Assembly: GCF_010894455.1 (NCBI RefSeq)
Contig: NZ_JAAIXY010000001.1
Coordinates: 558,001 to 622,000 of the forward strand
Direction of reading: 5' to 3'
Origin: Myxococcus eversor
GTDB lineage: Bacteria; Myxococcota; Myxococcia; Myxococcales; Myxococcaceae
DNA length: 64,000 nucleotides
Shown: positions 34,328 to 43,114 of the stretch, in pieces
Layout of the letters: each line of letters starts with the position of its first letter
How positions within the stretch are numbered: the stretch's first letter is position 1
The notes under the pieces: model-generated
Databases searched by the model: none
What the model saw: only the letters and a program-made list of their open reading frames with translations
Told to the model about the DNA's origin: nothing
Made by a program: the position numbers and the translations under genes

Positions 34328-36115
34328 ATGGCCCGTGACAAGCACAGCGAGAACATCGGTGGCGGTATGCCTCGGCTCATTGAGCGCATCCACTCGGAGC
34401 CGGTCCGCGTGGGAACGGATGCGAACACGCCGTTCAATGAGTCCGTGATGGATGTGCTCCACCCCAGGAAGTTCATCGAGGGGTCCCCCTTCGCGAAGCA
34501 CATGATGCAGCTCCGGGAGCGGCTGTATGGAGCGCATTCCGGGAAGGATGCGCCGCCCTCCTGGAGCTATGAGCCCCAGTACTTCCGGCGTGTCATGCGT
34601 GACGACCCCCATGCCCTGGGGGCGGCGTTCGAGGGCCGGACCCGGGAGTGCAGCGAGATTCTCGAGAACGGCTGTGCCCTCCTCGAGCACATCAACAAGC
34701 TCCGAACCACGGGTACCTCCTCTGATTCATCGTCGGAGACGGGTCCGGTCTGGCCTGTGGTCGTGACTGGAGAAGATGGGCTTGTCCGGGAGATTCTGAC
34801 CCAGGCGCGAGGCGGCGCGAACCAGGGGAGAAGCACCAAGTCCCCGGAGGTGTCAGGCTGCGCGAACCCATCGTGGCTCCAGGTGATGGACGAGCATGGG
34901 CTGCGCGGTGCGGCGGCCTACCCGATATTCAACTCCGGGGCATGGCTCGGCGGACTCAGTGGTGGCGAGTTCGGCGACTGGCGGCAGGACTATCTCTGCA
35001 CCCTGATCTACGGCTTCTACCTCGAGTACAACCTGGACACGGTGGGTGGCTCGAATCACAACCACTACGTCAGGGACCTCTGTTGCCTGTGGGAGATGCC
35101 TGACCTTCCCGCGGAGCTGCGAACCAGGAGGGCCCACTTGTTGGGCGAGATGGCGTATATCGACGGGAAACGCAGGATGGAGGCGGAGCTCCGAGCCATC
35201 CCCACGACCGGGCTGACCGCGTGGGTGTTTGGGGACCGTGACCGCTGGCGCGATTTCAAGGCCTGTGACTCGGGCATGTTCGGCCACTACCTGTCGTGTG
35301 TCCCTGGCGACAGCGGTCGCGATGACCTGATGTTGACGGGATTGACCCAGGACTGGGCCGACCTTGGTCCGGATCTCCGGAACGGAGAATGCGCCCAGAG
35401 CGTGCTGACGCTGACTCGCGGCTCGATTTCCACCGCTTCGCTCATCGAGGCTTACGAGCGCAGCGTGTGGATGGTGAACGCCGAGCTCACCCCAGAGGGC
35501 GGAGTCAAACCCGAGCGGTTCTCCCTGATGTTCGTCATCATGGATGTCTGCGTCTGGAACATGTGCAACCACAGGCACGACCTCTGGCGCTACTTCGCGC
35601 TCGCCTCGGATGCCTGTGGGCAGGTTCAGCGCCGGGACCTCTACAAGTCGGGCCAGCTCGCGGACTGTTATTCGAAGGAGTTCGAGCCCACCGAGCCAGC
35701 GGGTTCGTCACGCGTGACGGTTCCGCGCCGACCGCTCCACTACACCGTGACTGTCGCTGGAAGGAAACACTCCGGCTCCATCGACATCCACACCGCGGTC
35801 GTTGACGCCGTCGAGAGCGGAAGCTTCCCCATGGAGCTGGTGGAGTACGAGTACCTCATCCCGAGGCTTCTCTGCATGAAGTCCATCACCTCCTCGGAGT
35901 TCCTCGCGCACATGGACGCGTTCTATTGCGAGCACCACGCCATCCTCATGCGCGCCGCGCACAAGTCGAACTTCAGCATGGAGTTCTCCACGGCGCTCAT
36001 CTTGTTCACGATGGAGCAGTGGTGGTTTGGGTTTCCCTACGCGGTGGGCCTCGGGAGTCTGATTGAAGCCCAGCCAGGAACCGTCGCCAATGATCGGGTT
36101 CACCCAGACCGGTGA
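34328..36115 (+). CDS. Unrecognised 595-residue protein
   Basis: I do not recognise this family. It has no signal peptide or transmembrane segment and looks like a mostly helical soluble protein. Striking segments are YFRRVMRDDPHALG (85-98), SNHNHYVRDLCCLWEMPDL (242-260), TQDWADLGPDLRNGECAQSV (340-359) and WNMCNHRHDLWRYFALASDA (410-429). The acidic DWADLGPD next to a conserved-looking NGE recalls metal-binding motifs of class I prenyl-diphosphate enzymes, but this is only a resemblance and no NSE triad is clear. Codon usage looks somewhat less GC-biased than in the neighbours. It is flanked by two copies of a hairpin repeat, suggesting an accessory insertion. Confidence 0.6.
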   Translation: MARDKHSENIGGGMPRLIERIHSEPVRVGTDANTPFNESVMDVLHPRKFIEGSPFAKHMMQLRERLYGAHSGKDAPPSWSYEPQYFRRVMRDDPHALGAAFEGRTRECSEILENGCALLEHINKLRTTGTSSDSSSETGPVWPVVVTGEDGLVREILTQARGGANQGRSTKSPEVSGCANPSWLQVMDEHGLRGAAAYPIFNSGAWLGGLSGGEFGDWRQDYLCTLIYGFYLEYNLDTVGGSNHNHYVRDLCCLWEMPDLPAELRTRRAHLLGEMAYIDGKRRMEAELRAIPTTGLTAWVFGDRDRWRDFKACDSGMFGHYLSCVPGDSGRDDLMLTGLTQDWADLGPDLRNGECAQSVLTLTRGSISTASLIEAYERSVWMVNAELTPEGGVKPERFSLMFVIMDVCVWNMCNHRHDLWRYFALASDACGQVQRRDLYKSGQLADCYSKEFEPTEPAGSSRVTVPRRPLHYTVTVAGRKHSGSIDIHTAVVDAVESGSFPMELVEYEYLIPRLLCMKSITSSEFLAHMDAFYCEHHAILMRAAHKSNFSMEFSTALILFTMEQWWFGFPYAVGLGSLIEAQPGTVANDRVHPDR

Positions 36116-36169
36116 GCCACCAGACGGAATGGCCGGAGCTGGGACACCAGGTTCCCTGCTCCGGCCACC
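36113..36169. repeat. 57-bp hairpin repeat, copy B
   Basis: This copy begins at the TGA stop of the 595-residue gene. Its outer stem is a perfect 9 bp (TGGCCGGAG with CTCCGGCCA), followed by a 2x2 internal loop and the inner stem GGGA/TCCC around CACCAGGT. It lies between that gene and the convergent ELWxxDGT gene (stop at 36196), so it may also work as a terminator. Confidence 0.75.
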
Positions 36170-36195
36170 CATCGCCACGGATTCGTGTTCGAGGC

Positions 36196-37818
36196 TCAGT
36201 TCTTGGGGAAGCAGCCCACGGACAGGGCCCACGGCTCGCTGCTGTGAACGCCATCGCCCGCCACCAGGTACACCCAGTCTCGGGTGGCGCGGAAGATGAC
36301 CGGATTGGACGAGTCCGGGCCCGGATTGATGTCCGCCACGCGGGTTCCCGACGCGGTGCCGTTGGTCCACGCCAGCTCCACGCCCACCGACTCCTCGTAG
36401 TAGACGAACGTCGCGCCGCCGCCCACGACGAAGGGCGGGTAGGGGTCTCCTGAGATGGAGTGGTCGGGCCCGGGTCGCAGGTCCTTGATGAGATGGGTGC
36501 CCGAAGTCGTTCCGTCGGTGACCCAGGGCTCTTTCCCCTCGCCGGGCGTGGTGGCGTAGAAGAAGACCTTGTTCTTGCCGGCGACCAGGCTGGAGGGCTC
36601 GTACCCCGGCTGTGGCGACGTCGGGTGGGTGTCCGCGAGCATCAAGGTCCCCGCAGTCGTACCGTTGCTCCTCCAGGGCTCCCGGCCATGGGTGCCGTCG
36701 TCGGCGAACAGGATGACGTTGCCCTTCAGTGGCACCAGTTCACGGGGCGCCGAGCCCGTGGCACCGGGACGGATGTCCTTCACGAGGCGCGTGTCGTCCT
36801 CCTTACCCCTCGAGGTCCACGGCTCCGCGCCGTGGACACCGTCGTTCGCGGTGAAATAGAGCTTCTTCTTCCCTGAGGTCAGCCAGGCAATGTCCGAGCC
36901 CTCCGAGCCCGCACGGATGTCCATGACAAGCTCGGTGTCCTCCTTCGTTCCATCCGTCGTCCAGAGCTCTCGACCGTGGGTGCCGTCATCCGCCACGAAG
37001 AACAGGGTGCCGTCTTCCAGGCGGAAGAGCTGATCGGGTGACGAGTCCGTGGCTCCGGGCGCGATGTCTCGCACCAATCGGGTTCCGCCGCTCGTGCCGT
37101 TGGACTTCCACAGCTCACGACCCTTGTCGCCGTCGTCCGCGGCGAAGAGGAGCCGCTTGCCATCCAGGAGGAGCTGCCCGGGTGAAGAGCTCGCGAAGCC
37201 CGGGGCGATGTCCTCCACGAGGCGCGTTCCCCCCGTCGTTCCATCGCTGCGCCACAGCTCCGTGCCGTGCGTACCGTCATCGGCGGCGAAGTAGAGCGCC
37301 TTGCCCATGGCGACTGGGTTGATGGGGTTGGCGGAGAAGGCATCGCCGAAGGGGTTGATGTCCTCGACCAGCCGGGTGCCTCCGGGAGTGCCATCCGTCT
37401 TCCACAGCTCACTGCCATGAATGCCATCGTCGAGGATGAAGAAGACCTTGGAGCCCACGACAGTCATCCGCTTGGGGGCGTCGGAGAGGTTTCCGAGCAG
37501 CAGCGTGGCCTTCCACCCGGACGACTTCTCCTCCAGCGTCCACAGGGCGTAGGTGTCGAGGCTCGGACCGTAGATGACGCTCATGTAGACGACGCCATCC
37601 ACTTCGGCGCTATCGAGCGGGAACGTCGAGCCGGTCCCTGGCGCGAGGTCCGCGACGAACTGGGGGCCGGTGCACTGCGGTGGGTTGTTCAGGTCCTGGC
37701 TCAGCTCGAGCCCGGAGTCGCTGTCGGTGGTCGGTGGGTCCACCGACTCCTCCATGGGACCGCAGGCGCAGAGCAGCGCACAGCTGCTGGCGAGGAGGTA
37801 TGAATGGGGATGTCGCAT
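36196..37818 (-). CDS. ELWxxDGT-repeat lipoprotein
   Basis: This 540-residue protein has a lipoprotein signal ending in LLCACG (lipidated Cys19). The rest is about nine beta repeats of roughly 50 residues centred on ELWKTDGTPGGT-like motifs; later copies degrade to EPWTSRGK, EPWRSNGT and ELAWTNGT. Each repeat also has an ADDGTHG-type turn. The repeats likely fold as a beta propeller on the cell surface. The ATG at 37818 is preceded by AAAGGA. ELWxxDGT proteins are expanded in myxobacteria; their ligands are unknown. Confidence 0.85.
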   Translation of the reverse strand: MRHPHSYLLASSCALLCACGPMEESVDPPTTDSDSGLELSQDLNNPPQCTGPQFVADLAPGTGSTFPLDSAEVDGVVYMSVIYGPSLDTYALWTLEEKSSGWKATLLLGNLSDAPKRMTVVGSKVFFILDDGIHGSELWKTDGTPGGTRLVEDINPFGDAFSANPINPVAMGKALYFAADDGTHGTELWRSDGTTGGTRLVEDIAPGFASSSPGQLLLDGKRLLFAADDGDKGRELWKSNGTSGGTRLVRDIAPGATDSSPDQLFRLEDGTLFFVADDGTHGRELWTTDGTKEDTELVMDIRAGSEGSDIAWLTSGKKKLYFTANDGVHGAEPWTSRGKEDDTRLVKDIRPGATGSAPRELVPLKGNVILFADDGTHGREPWRSNGTTAGTLMLADTHPTSPQPGYEPSSLVAGKNKVFFYATTPGEGKEPWVTDGTTSGTHLIKDLRPGPDHSISGDPYPPFVVGGGATFVYYEESVGVELAWTNGTASGTRVADINPGPDSSNPVIFRATRDWVYLVAGDGVHSSEPWALSVGCFPKN

Positions 37819-37991
37819 CGATTCATTTCCTTTCCCCGGACCCACGTTCATCCGGGTCCGCGGAATGTGGAGGGTGACTGGCGAATGCCCAGTGCTCTGG
37901 GGCATGAGGTCAGGTTCTCCAGTTCACCGATGTGAATGAGTCGACGCTTCCCGGCGCGGCTATCATCGGGCCTCGGCGGACGGGGCACGTG

Positions 37992-38906
37992 ATGGACGAC
38001 TTCCAGGCGATTCTGAATGAAGTGATGGCGGCCATCCGGCCGGTGGTGGGGCAGGGGCGCGTGGCCAACTACATCCCGGCGCTCGCCGCGGTGGACCCCT
38101 CCCGGTTCGGCATGGCGCTGGCGACGGTGGATGGAGAGGTGTTCGGTGTAGGGGATTGGCGGGTGCCCTTCTCGGTGCAGAGCATCTCGAAGGTGTTCGC
38201 GCTGGCGCTGACGCTGGCCAGAGACGGTGATTCGCTGTGGCGCAGGGTGGGCAAGGAGCCCTCGGGCAATCCGTTCAACTCGCTGGTGCAGCTCGAGTAT
38301 GAGCAGGGCGTGCCCCGCAACCCGTTCATCAACGCGGGGGCCCTGGTCGTCACGGACCGGCTGCTGAGCCTCACGGGGGACTCACGCGGGTTGCTGCGGG
38401 AGTTCCTGCGGGCGGAGAGCGGCAACGCGTCCGTGGACTTCGACCCGGTGGTCGCCGCGTCCGAGGCCGAGCATGGCCACCGCAACTCCGCGCTGGCGCA
38501 CTTCATGGCGAGCTACGGCAACATCCAGAATCCGGTGCCGCGCGTGTTGGAGCACTATTTCTGGCAGTGCTCATTGTCGATGAGCTGCGCGGACCTGGCT
38601 CGGGCCTGCGGTTTCCTGGCGCGACATGGGCAGGGCGCGAAGGGTGAGCGATTGCTCACGCGCAGCCAGGCCAAGCAGGTCAACGCGGTGATGCTCACGT
38701 GCGGCACGTATGACGCCGCGGGTGAGTTCGCCTATCGCGTGGGCCTGCCCTGCAAGAGTGGTGTCGGTGGCGGCATCATCGCCGTCATCCCGAATCGCTG
38801 TGGCTTGTGTGTGTGGAGCCCGGGGCTGGATGCCCACGGCAACTCCGTTGCTGGCGTGGAAGCGCTGGACCGCTTCACGACGCTGACCGGACTCTCGGTG
38901 TTTTGA
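37992..38906 (+). CDS. glsA: Glutaminase
   Basis: This 304-residue protein is at the usual length for bacterial glutaminase and hydrolyses L-glutamine to glutamate and ammonia. The nucleophile Ser and Lys of the serine-dependent fold are in PFSVQSISKVFAL. Other family landmarks are EPSGNPFNSLVQLE, GVPRNPFINAGALVV and CKSGVGGGIIAVIP. It is cytoplasmic. ATG 37992 is chosen because it matches the family N-terminus. A large hairpin follows the stop. Confidence 0.93.
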   Translation: MDDFQAILNEVMAAIRPVVGQGRVANYIPALAAVDPSRFGMALATVDGEVFGVGDWRVPFSVQSISKVFALALTLARDGDSLWRRVGKEPSGNPFNSLVQLEYEQGVPRNPFINAGALVVTDRLLSLTGDSRGLLREFLRAESGNASVDFDPVVAASEAEHGHRNSALAHFMASYGNIQNPVPRVLEHYFWQCSLSMSCADLARACGFLARHGQGAKGERLLTRSQAKQVNAVMLTCGTYDAAGEFAYRVGLPCKSGVGGGIIAVIPNRCGLCVWSPGLDAHGNSVAGVEALDRFTTLTGLSVF

Positions 38907-38909
38907 TGG

Positions 38910-38985
38910 GGATGGGTGGCGTCGAAGGTAAACCGGTCCTCGCGAAGATGTTCTTCCGCTGAGGACCGGCCCCCACCGCCCATCC
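38910..38985 (+). terminator. Nested hairpin after the glutaminase gene
   Basis: CCGGTCCTC (38933-38941) pairs with GAGGACCGG (38961-38969). GCGAAGA pairs with TCTTCCGC inside it, with one bulged base. Outside, GGATGGG (38910-38916) pairs with CCCATCC (38979-38985). It starts 4 bases after the glutaminase stop. The stem is very stable, but no T-run follows. Confidence 0.6.
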
Positions 38986-39000
38986 CTCACGCCCGAGCCG

Positions 39001-39246
39001 TCCCGTGTGCTGCAACCCGCCCGTCCAACCCGCCGCCCTGTGCTGCTTGCTGCCCCGTGCTGCCCGTCCTGCGTGCTGCCCCGCCCGACCCGCCGCCCGT
39101 ACCGCCCCGTGCTGCCGTCCTGTGTGCTGCCCCGTCCAACCCGCCGCCCGTACTGCCCCGTGCTGCCCGTCCTGCGTGCCGCCCCGTCCAACCCGCCGCC
39201 CGTCCTGCGTACCGCCCCGTCCAACCCACCGCCCGTCCTGCTCAAC
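39001..39246. repeat. Degenerate minisatellite
   Basis: Tandem units are built from GTGCCGCCCCGTCCAACCCG, CCGCCCGTCCTGC and the optional insert GTACTGCCCCGTGCTGCC. This gives units of about 33 and 51-52 bases, at least five of them and more diverged at the left. The units of 51 and 52 bases shift frame, which argues against coding selection. The strand is very pyrimidine-rich (C). Confidence 0.8.
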
Positions 39247-39435
39247 CACCGCGCCGTTCCGCCGCGCTTCGTGATGCCATCCCATAGCAGGGCGCGTGCC
39301 GCGTCCTTCGCCTCGGTGGATCCAAGCGTTTCCAAGGACTTGCAACACAGCCACCGCGAGTGATCGGCCCAGGTCCGGTAAGAAGTCGGGTGAACCCTTC
39401 CGGAATGGGTGCCGACTCCACCGCGTTGCCCCTGG

Positions 39436-39810
39436 ATGCCCATCAAGACCCGTCGCTGGTGTGTGCCTGGCGAGCCCGATGATGGCTTGCGACTCCTCAT
39501 CTGCCGCTACAGGCCGCGCGGGCTCCCCAAAGCCAAGGAGACCTGGGACGCGTGGCGCCGCGAACTCGCCCCCAGCCCCGACCTCTTCGAGGCCTTCTAC
39601 GGCAAGGGCCAGACACCGATAACCCTGGATGTCTACCGAACGCGGTACATCCAGGAAATGCAGTCACAGCGGGAAATCATCGTGGAGCTGGCCGAGCGCG
39701 TGGACCGGGGTGAGACGGTGACGCTGCTCTGCTCCAAGGACTGCATCCTGGAGCCCGTCTGTCACCGCACGCTGCTCGCCGAGCTCATCGAAGCCGCCCG
39801 ACGCTCCTGA
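39436..39810 (+). CDS. DUF488-family protein
   Basis: This 124-residue protein starts MPIKTRRWCVPGE and contains YRPRGLPKAKETWDAWRREL, TLDVYRTRYIQEM and VTLLCSKDCILEPVCHR. The paired cysteines near the C-terminus with the surrounding LLAELIE helix are typical of DUF488. The family is of unknown function, and the Cys-rich segment suggests thiol or nucleotide chemistry. It converges on the RND pump gene (81 bases). Confidence 0.75.
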   Translation: MPIKTRRWCVPGEPDDGLRLLICRYRPRGLPKAKETWDAWRRELAPSPDLFEAFYGKGQTPITLDVYRTRYIQEMQSQREIIVELAERVDRGETVTLLCSKDCILEPVCHRTLLAELIEAARRS

Positions 39811-39891
39811 CCTTCTGGAGCGTGGGCGGCCTCACCGCCGGGACGTGGGAGCCAGTTGCTCCCTCGCCCGCCAGCGGCGTCCTTCACTGCC

Positions 39892-42800
39892 TCACGGCGC
39901 CGGAGCGTGCGCCGGGAGTTCGTCGTCGTCCGCCGCTTCCCGCCGGGACTCGCCGCGCACCTTCTGCATCAGCACGTAGAGGCCCGGGATGAAGACCAGG
40001 TTGACGATGGTGGACACCAGCATGCCGCCGAACACCGTCGTGCCCAGCGAGTTGCGAGCCGCCGCGCCCGCGCCCTGCGCCGTCATCAGCGGCACCACGC
40101 CGAGGAGGAAGGCGATGGACGTCATCAGGATGGGACGCAAGCGCACCTCGGCGGCCATCACCACCGCCTCCAGCGCGTCCTTGCCGCTCTCCCTCAACTG
40201 CTCGGCGAACTCGACGATGAGGATGGCGTTCTTGCTGGCAAGGCCCACCAGCATCACCAGACCCACCTGGCAGAACACGTCGTTGGCGTAGCCGCGCAGG
40301 AGCTGCAGCCCCAGCGCGCCCATGATGGCCAGGGGCACCGAGAGGATGATGACGAACGGCAGGCTGAAGCTCTCGTACTGCGCCGCCAGCACCAGGAACA
40401 CGAACAAGAGCCCCAGGCCGAAGATGATGACGGTCTGCCCGCCGCTCTCCTTCTGCTCCAGGCTGATGCCCGTCCACTCCGCCGTCATGCCCTGGGGAAG
40501 AATCTCCGCCGCCAGCGCCTCCATCGTCTCGATGGCCTGGCCGGAGGAGACGCCCGGAGCCGCGGCGCCGTTGACCTCCGCCGAGCGGAACAGGTTGTAG
40601 TGACGGATGACCTGCGCGGACACCGTGGGCGTCACCTTCACCAGCGACTCGAGCGGAATCATCTCCCCGTTGTCGCTGCGCACATAGAACGCGCCGATGT
40701 CCTGCGGGCTGTCGCGGTATTGCTGCTCGGCCTGCACGTAGACGCGGTACGTCCGGTTCGCGTAGTTGAAGTCGTTGACGTACTGGCTGCCCATGTAGAC
40801 CTGCATCGTCCCGAAGACCTGCTCGATGGGGATGCCGAGCGCCTTGGCCTTCTGACGGTCCACTTCCACGTCCAACAGCGGCGTGTCCGCGTTGAACGCG
40901 GTGAGCACGCCGCGCAGCCGTCCATCCGCGTTGCCCTTCGCCACCAGGTCCTGCGTGGCCGTCGCCAGCTCATCCAACGTGCGCGAGCCGGCCGTGTCCT
41001 CGACGATGTACTGGAAGCCGCCCACGCTGCCCACGCCACGGATGGCCGGAGGCTGGAAGGGGATGACGCGCGCGCCACCGATGCGGCTCAGCGGCCCGCG
41101 CAGCCGCTCCACCAACCCCGCCACCGACTGGGTCTTCCCCGGACGCTCCTCCCAGGGAATGAGGCTGGTGAACACCGTGGCCAGGTTGGGGCCCGTGCCC
41201 TGGAAGGAGAAGCCGCCGATGGCGAACATGGCGCGCACCTCCGGCTGCTGCTTGAGCACGTCCTCCACCTGGGCCAGCACCTTCTCCGACTGCGCCAGCG
41301 ACATGCCCTCCGGACCCTGGATGGAGATGATGACGTAGCCCTGGTCCTCGTCGGGGATGAAGGCCGTGGGCGTCACCCGGAACAGCACCGCCGTGGCCGC
41401 GATGCAGGCCAGGAAGGCGACGAGGACGATGAGCGGGTGCTTGAGCAGCGCGCGCAATCTCCGTCCGTACCAGGCGCGCGTCGCGTCCAGCACCTTGTCC
41501 ACCCAGCGGAAGAACACCCACTTCTCACCCACGTGGTGCTTGAGCATCCGCGCGCTCAAGGCCGGGGTGAGCGTCAGGGCGCAGAACGTCGACAGCGCCA
41601 CGGACGCGGCGATGGTCAACGCGAACTGTCGGTAGATGGCGCCCGTCGTTCCAGGAAAGAGGGCCACCGGGACGAACACCGCCACCAGCACGACGGAGAT
41701 GGCGATGACCGCGCCGGCCACCTCCTTCATGCCCTCGCGCGCCGCCTGCCGCGCCGTCAGGTGTCGCTCCACCATCAATCGCTCGATGTTCTCGATGACG
41801 ACGATGGCGTCGTCGACGACGAGGCCCGTGGCCAGCGTGAGGCCGAAGAGGGTGAGGGTGTTGATGGAGAACCCCATCAACTGGACGAAGGCGAAGGTGC
41901 CCACCAGCGAGACGGGCAGGGTGAAGGCCGTAATCAGCACGCTGCGCCAGCCGTGCAGGAACAGGAAGATGACCAGGATGACCAGGGCGATGGCTTCCAC
42001 CAGCGTCTGGAGCACCTCGTGGATGGAGGCGCGCACCGCGAGCGTGGTGTCCGTGCCCGTCTGGAACGTCATGCCCGGCGGGAACTGCACGGACAGGCGC
42101 TCCAGCTCCTTGAAGACGCCGTCGCGCACGTCGAGCGCGTTGGCGGTGGGCAACTGGAAGATGGCCAGACCCACGCCCGTCTTCCCGTTGAAGCGCAGGA
42201 GCGTGCCGTAGTTCTCCGCGCCCAGCTCCACCCGGCCCACGTCCTTCACGCGCACGGCCTTGCCGCTTGCGTCGCGCATCAGGACGATTTCGCCGAACTC
42301 CTCCGGCTCCACCAGACGGCCGCGCGCGCGGACCGCGAGCTGGTAGGGCTGCTCGTCACTGGAGGGTGGCTGGCCCACCTGGCCCGCGGCCACCTGGAGG
42401 TTCTGCTCCTGGAGCGCGCGCGTCACGTCCTGGGGCGTGAGCTTGCGGCGCGCCAGCTCCGTCGGGTCCAACCACAGGCGCATGGAGAACTTGCGCTCGC
42501 CGAAGATGCGCACCTCGCCGACGCCGCGAACGCGCTTGATGGCGTCCTTGAGATTCACGTCGGCGTAGTTGCTGAGGAACTTCGCGTCGTAGCGGTTGTC
42601 CGGGCTGGACAGACCCACCGTCATCAACATCTGGCTGGACGCCTTGTTGACGACGATGCCCGTCTGGTTCACCTGCGCGGGCAGGCGCGCGGCGGAGCGG
42701 CTGACGCGATTCTGCACGTCGACGGCGGCGACTTCGATATCGCGCGTGGGCTCGAAGGTGACGGTGATTTGGCTGGTGCCGTCGTTGCTGCTGGTGGAGG

Positions 42801-43038
42801 TGATGTAGCGCATGCCCTCCACGCCATTGAGCTCCTGCTCGATGGGGATGGTGACGGCGCTCTCCACCACTTCGGCGCTGGCGCCCACGTAGTTGGCGGT
42901 CACCGTCACCTGCGGCGGTGCCAGGTCCGGGTACTGGGAGATGGGCAGGGTGGGGATGGCAATCGCCCCCACCAGCGTCAGCAAGATGGAGCAGACGATG
43001 GCGAAGACGGGTCTGCGGATGAAGAAGTCGACGAACAC
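39892..43038 (-). CDS. RND multidrug efflux permease (HAE1/AcrB family), MarR-linked
   Basis: This protein of about 1048 residues is full-length AcrB type. The proton-relay Asp pair is in ATGLVVDDAIVVIENIERL and the Lys in LVGLASKNAILIVEFAEQL. The N-terminus FVDFFIRRPVFAIVCSILL is the family's. GTG 43038 is preferred because it gives that N-terminus; an in-frame ATG at 43107 would add about 23 residues. It is the last gene of the TolC-MFP-RND operon, 76 bases after the adaptor gene. Confidence 0.94.
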   Translation of the reverse strand: MFVDFFIRRPVFAIVCSILLTLVGAIAIPTLPISQYPDLAPPQVTVTANYVGASAEVVESAVTIPIEQELNGVEGMRYITSTSSNDGTSQITVTFEPTRDIEVAAVDVQNRVSRSAARLPAQVNQTGIVVNKASSQMLMTVGLSSPDNRYDAKFLSNYADVNLKDAIKRVRGVGEVRIFGERKFSMRLWLDPTELARRKLTPQDVTRALQEQNLQVAAGQVGQPPSSDEQPYQLAVRARGRLVEPEEFGEIVLMRDASGKAVRVKDVGRVELGAENYGTLLRFNGKTGVGLAIFQLPTANALDVRDGVFKELERLSVQFPPGMTFQTGTDTTLAVRASIHEVLQTLVEAIALVILVIFLFLHGWRSVLITAFTLPVSLVGTFAFVQLMGFSINTLTLFGLTLATGLVVDDAIVVIENIERLMVERHLTARQAAREGMKEVAGAVIAISVVLVAVFVPVALFPGTTGAIYRQFALTIAASVALSTFCALTLTPALSARMLKHHVGEKWVFFRWVDKVLDATRAWYGRRLRALLKHPLIVLVAFLACIAATAVLFRVTPTAFIPDEDQGYVIISIQGPEGMSLAQSEKVLAQVEDVLKQQPEVRAMFAIGGFSFQGTGPNLATVFTSLIPWEERPGKTQSVAGLVERLRGPLSRIGGARVIPFQPPAIRGVGSVGGFQYIVEDTAGSRTLDELATATQDLVAKGNADGRLRGVLTAFNADTPLLDVEVDRQKAKALGIPIEQVFGTMQVYMGSQYVNDFNYANRTYRVYVQAEQQYRDSPQDIGAFYVRSDNGEMIPLESLVKVTPTVSAQVIRHYNLFRSAEVNGAAAPGVSSGQAIETMEALAAEILPQGMTAEWTGISLEQKESGGQTVIIFGLGLLFVFLVLAAQYESFSLPFVIILSVPLAIMGALGLQLLRGYANDVFCQVGLVMLVGLASKNAILIVEFAEQLRESGKDALEAVVMAAEVRLRPILMTSIAFLLGVVPLMTAQGAGAAARNSLGTTVFGGMLVSTIVNLVFIPGLYVLMQKVRGESRREAADDDELPAHAPAP

Positions 43039-43114
43039 GGCGTTCAGGCCCTCATTCTCATGGCGATATCCAGGCCTCGCGCCGCTGCTCGCGAGGCTTG
43101 GGTCCATCCCCTGC

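Larger units (their letters stand above)
38907..39435. other. Non-coding gap with hairpin and minisatellite
   Basis: This 529-base stretch between the glutaminase and DUF488 genes holds the hairpin at 38910-38985 and the CCCGTCC-rich minisatellite at 39001-39246. From 39250 to 39435 I see no repeat or promoter I can support. Open frames across the minisatellite encode only Pro/Arg/Cys-rich low-complexity sequence and change frame between units, so I call none of them genes. Confidence 0.6.

Noticed and set aside
34340-36115. Calling the 595-residue protein a terpene synthase
   Set aside because: Only one acidic motif resembles such enzymes; no second metal-binding triad is clear and length is unusual.
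39007-39363. Open frames through the minisatellite
   Set aside because: Repeat units of 51 and 52 bases shift the frame and the products are Pro/Arg/Cys-rich.
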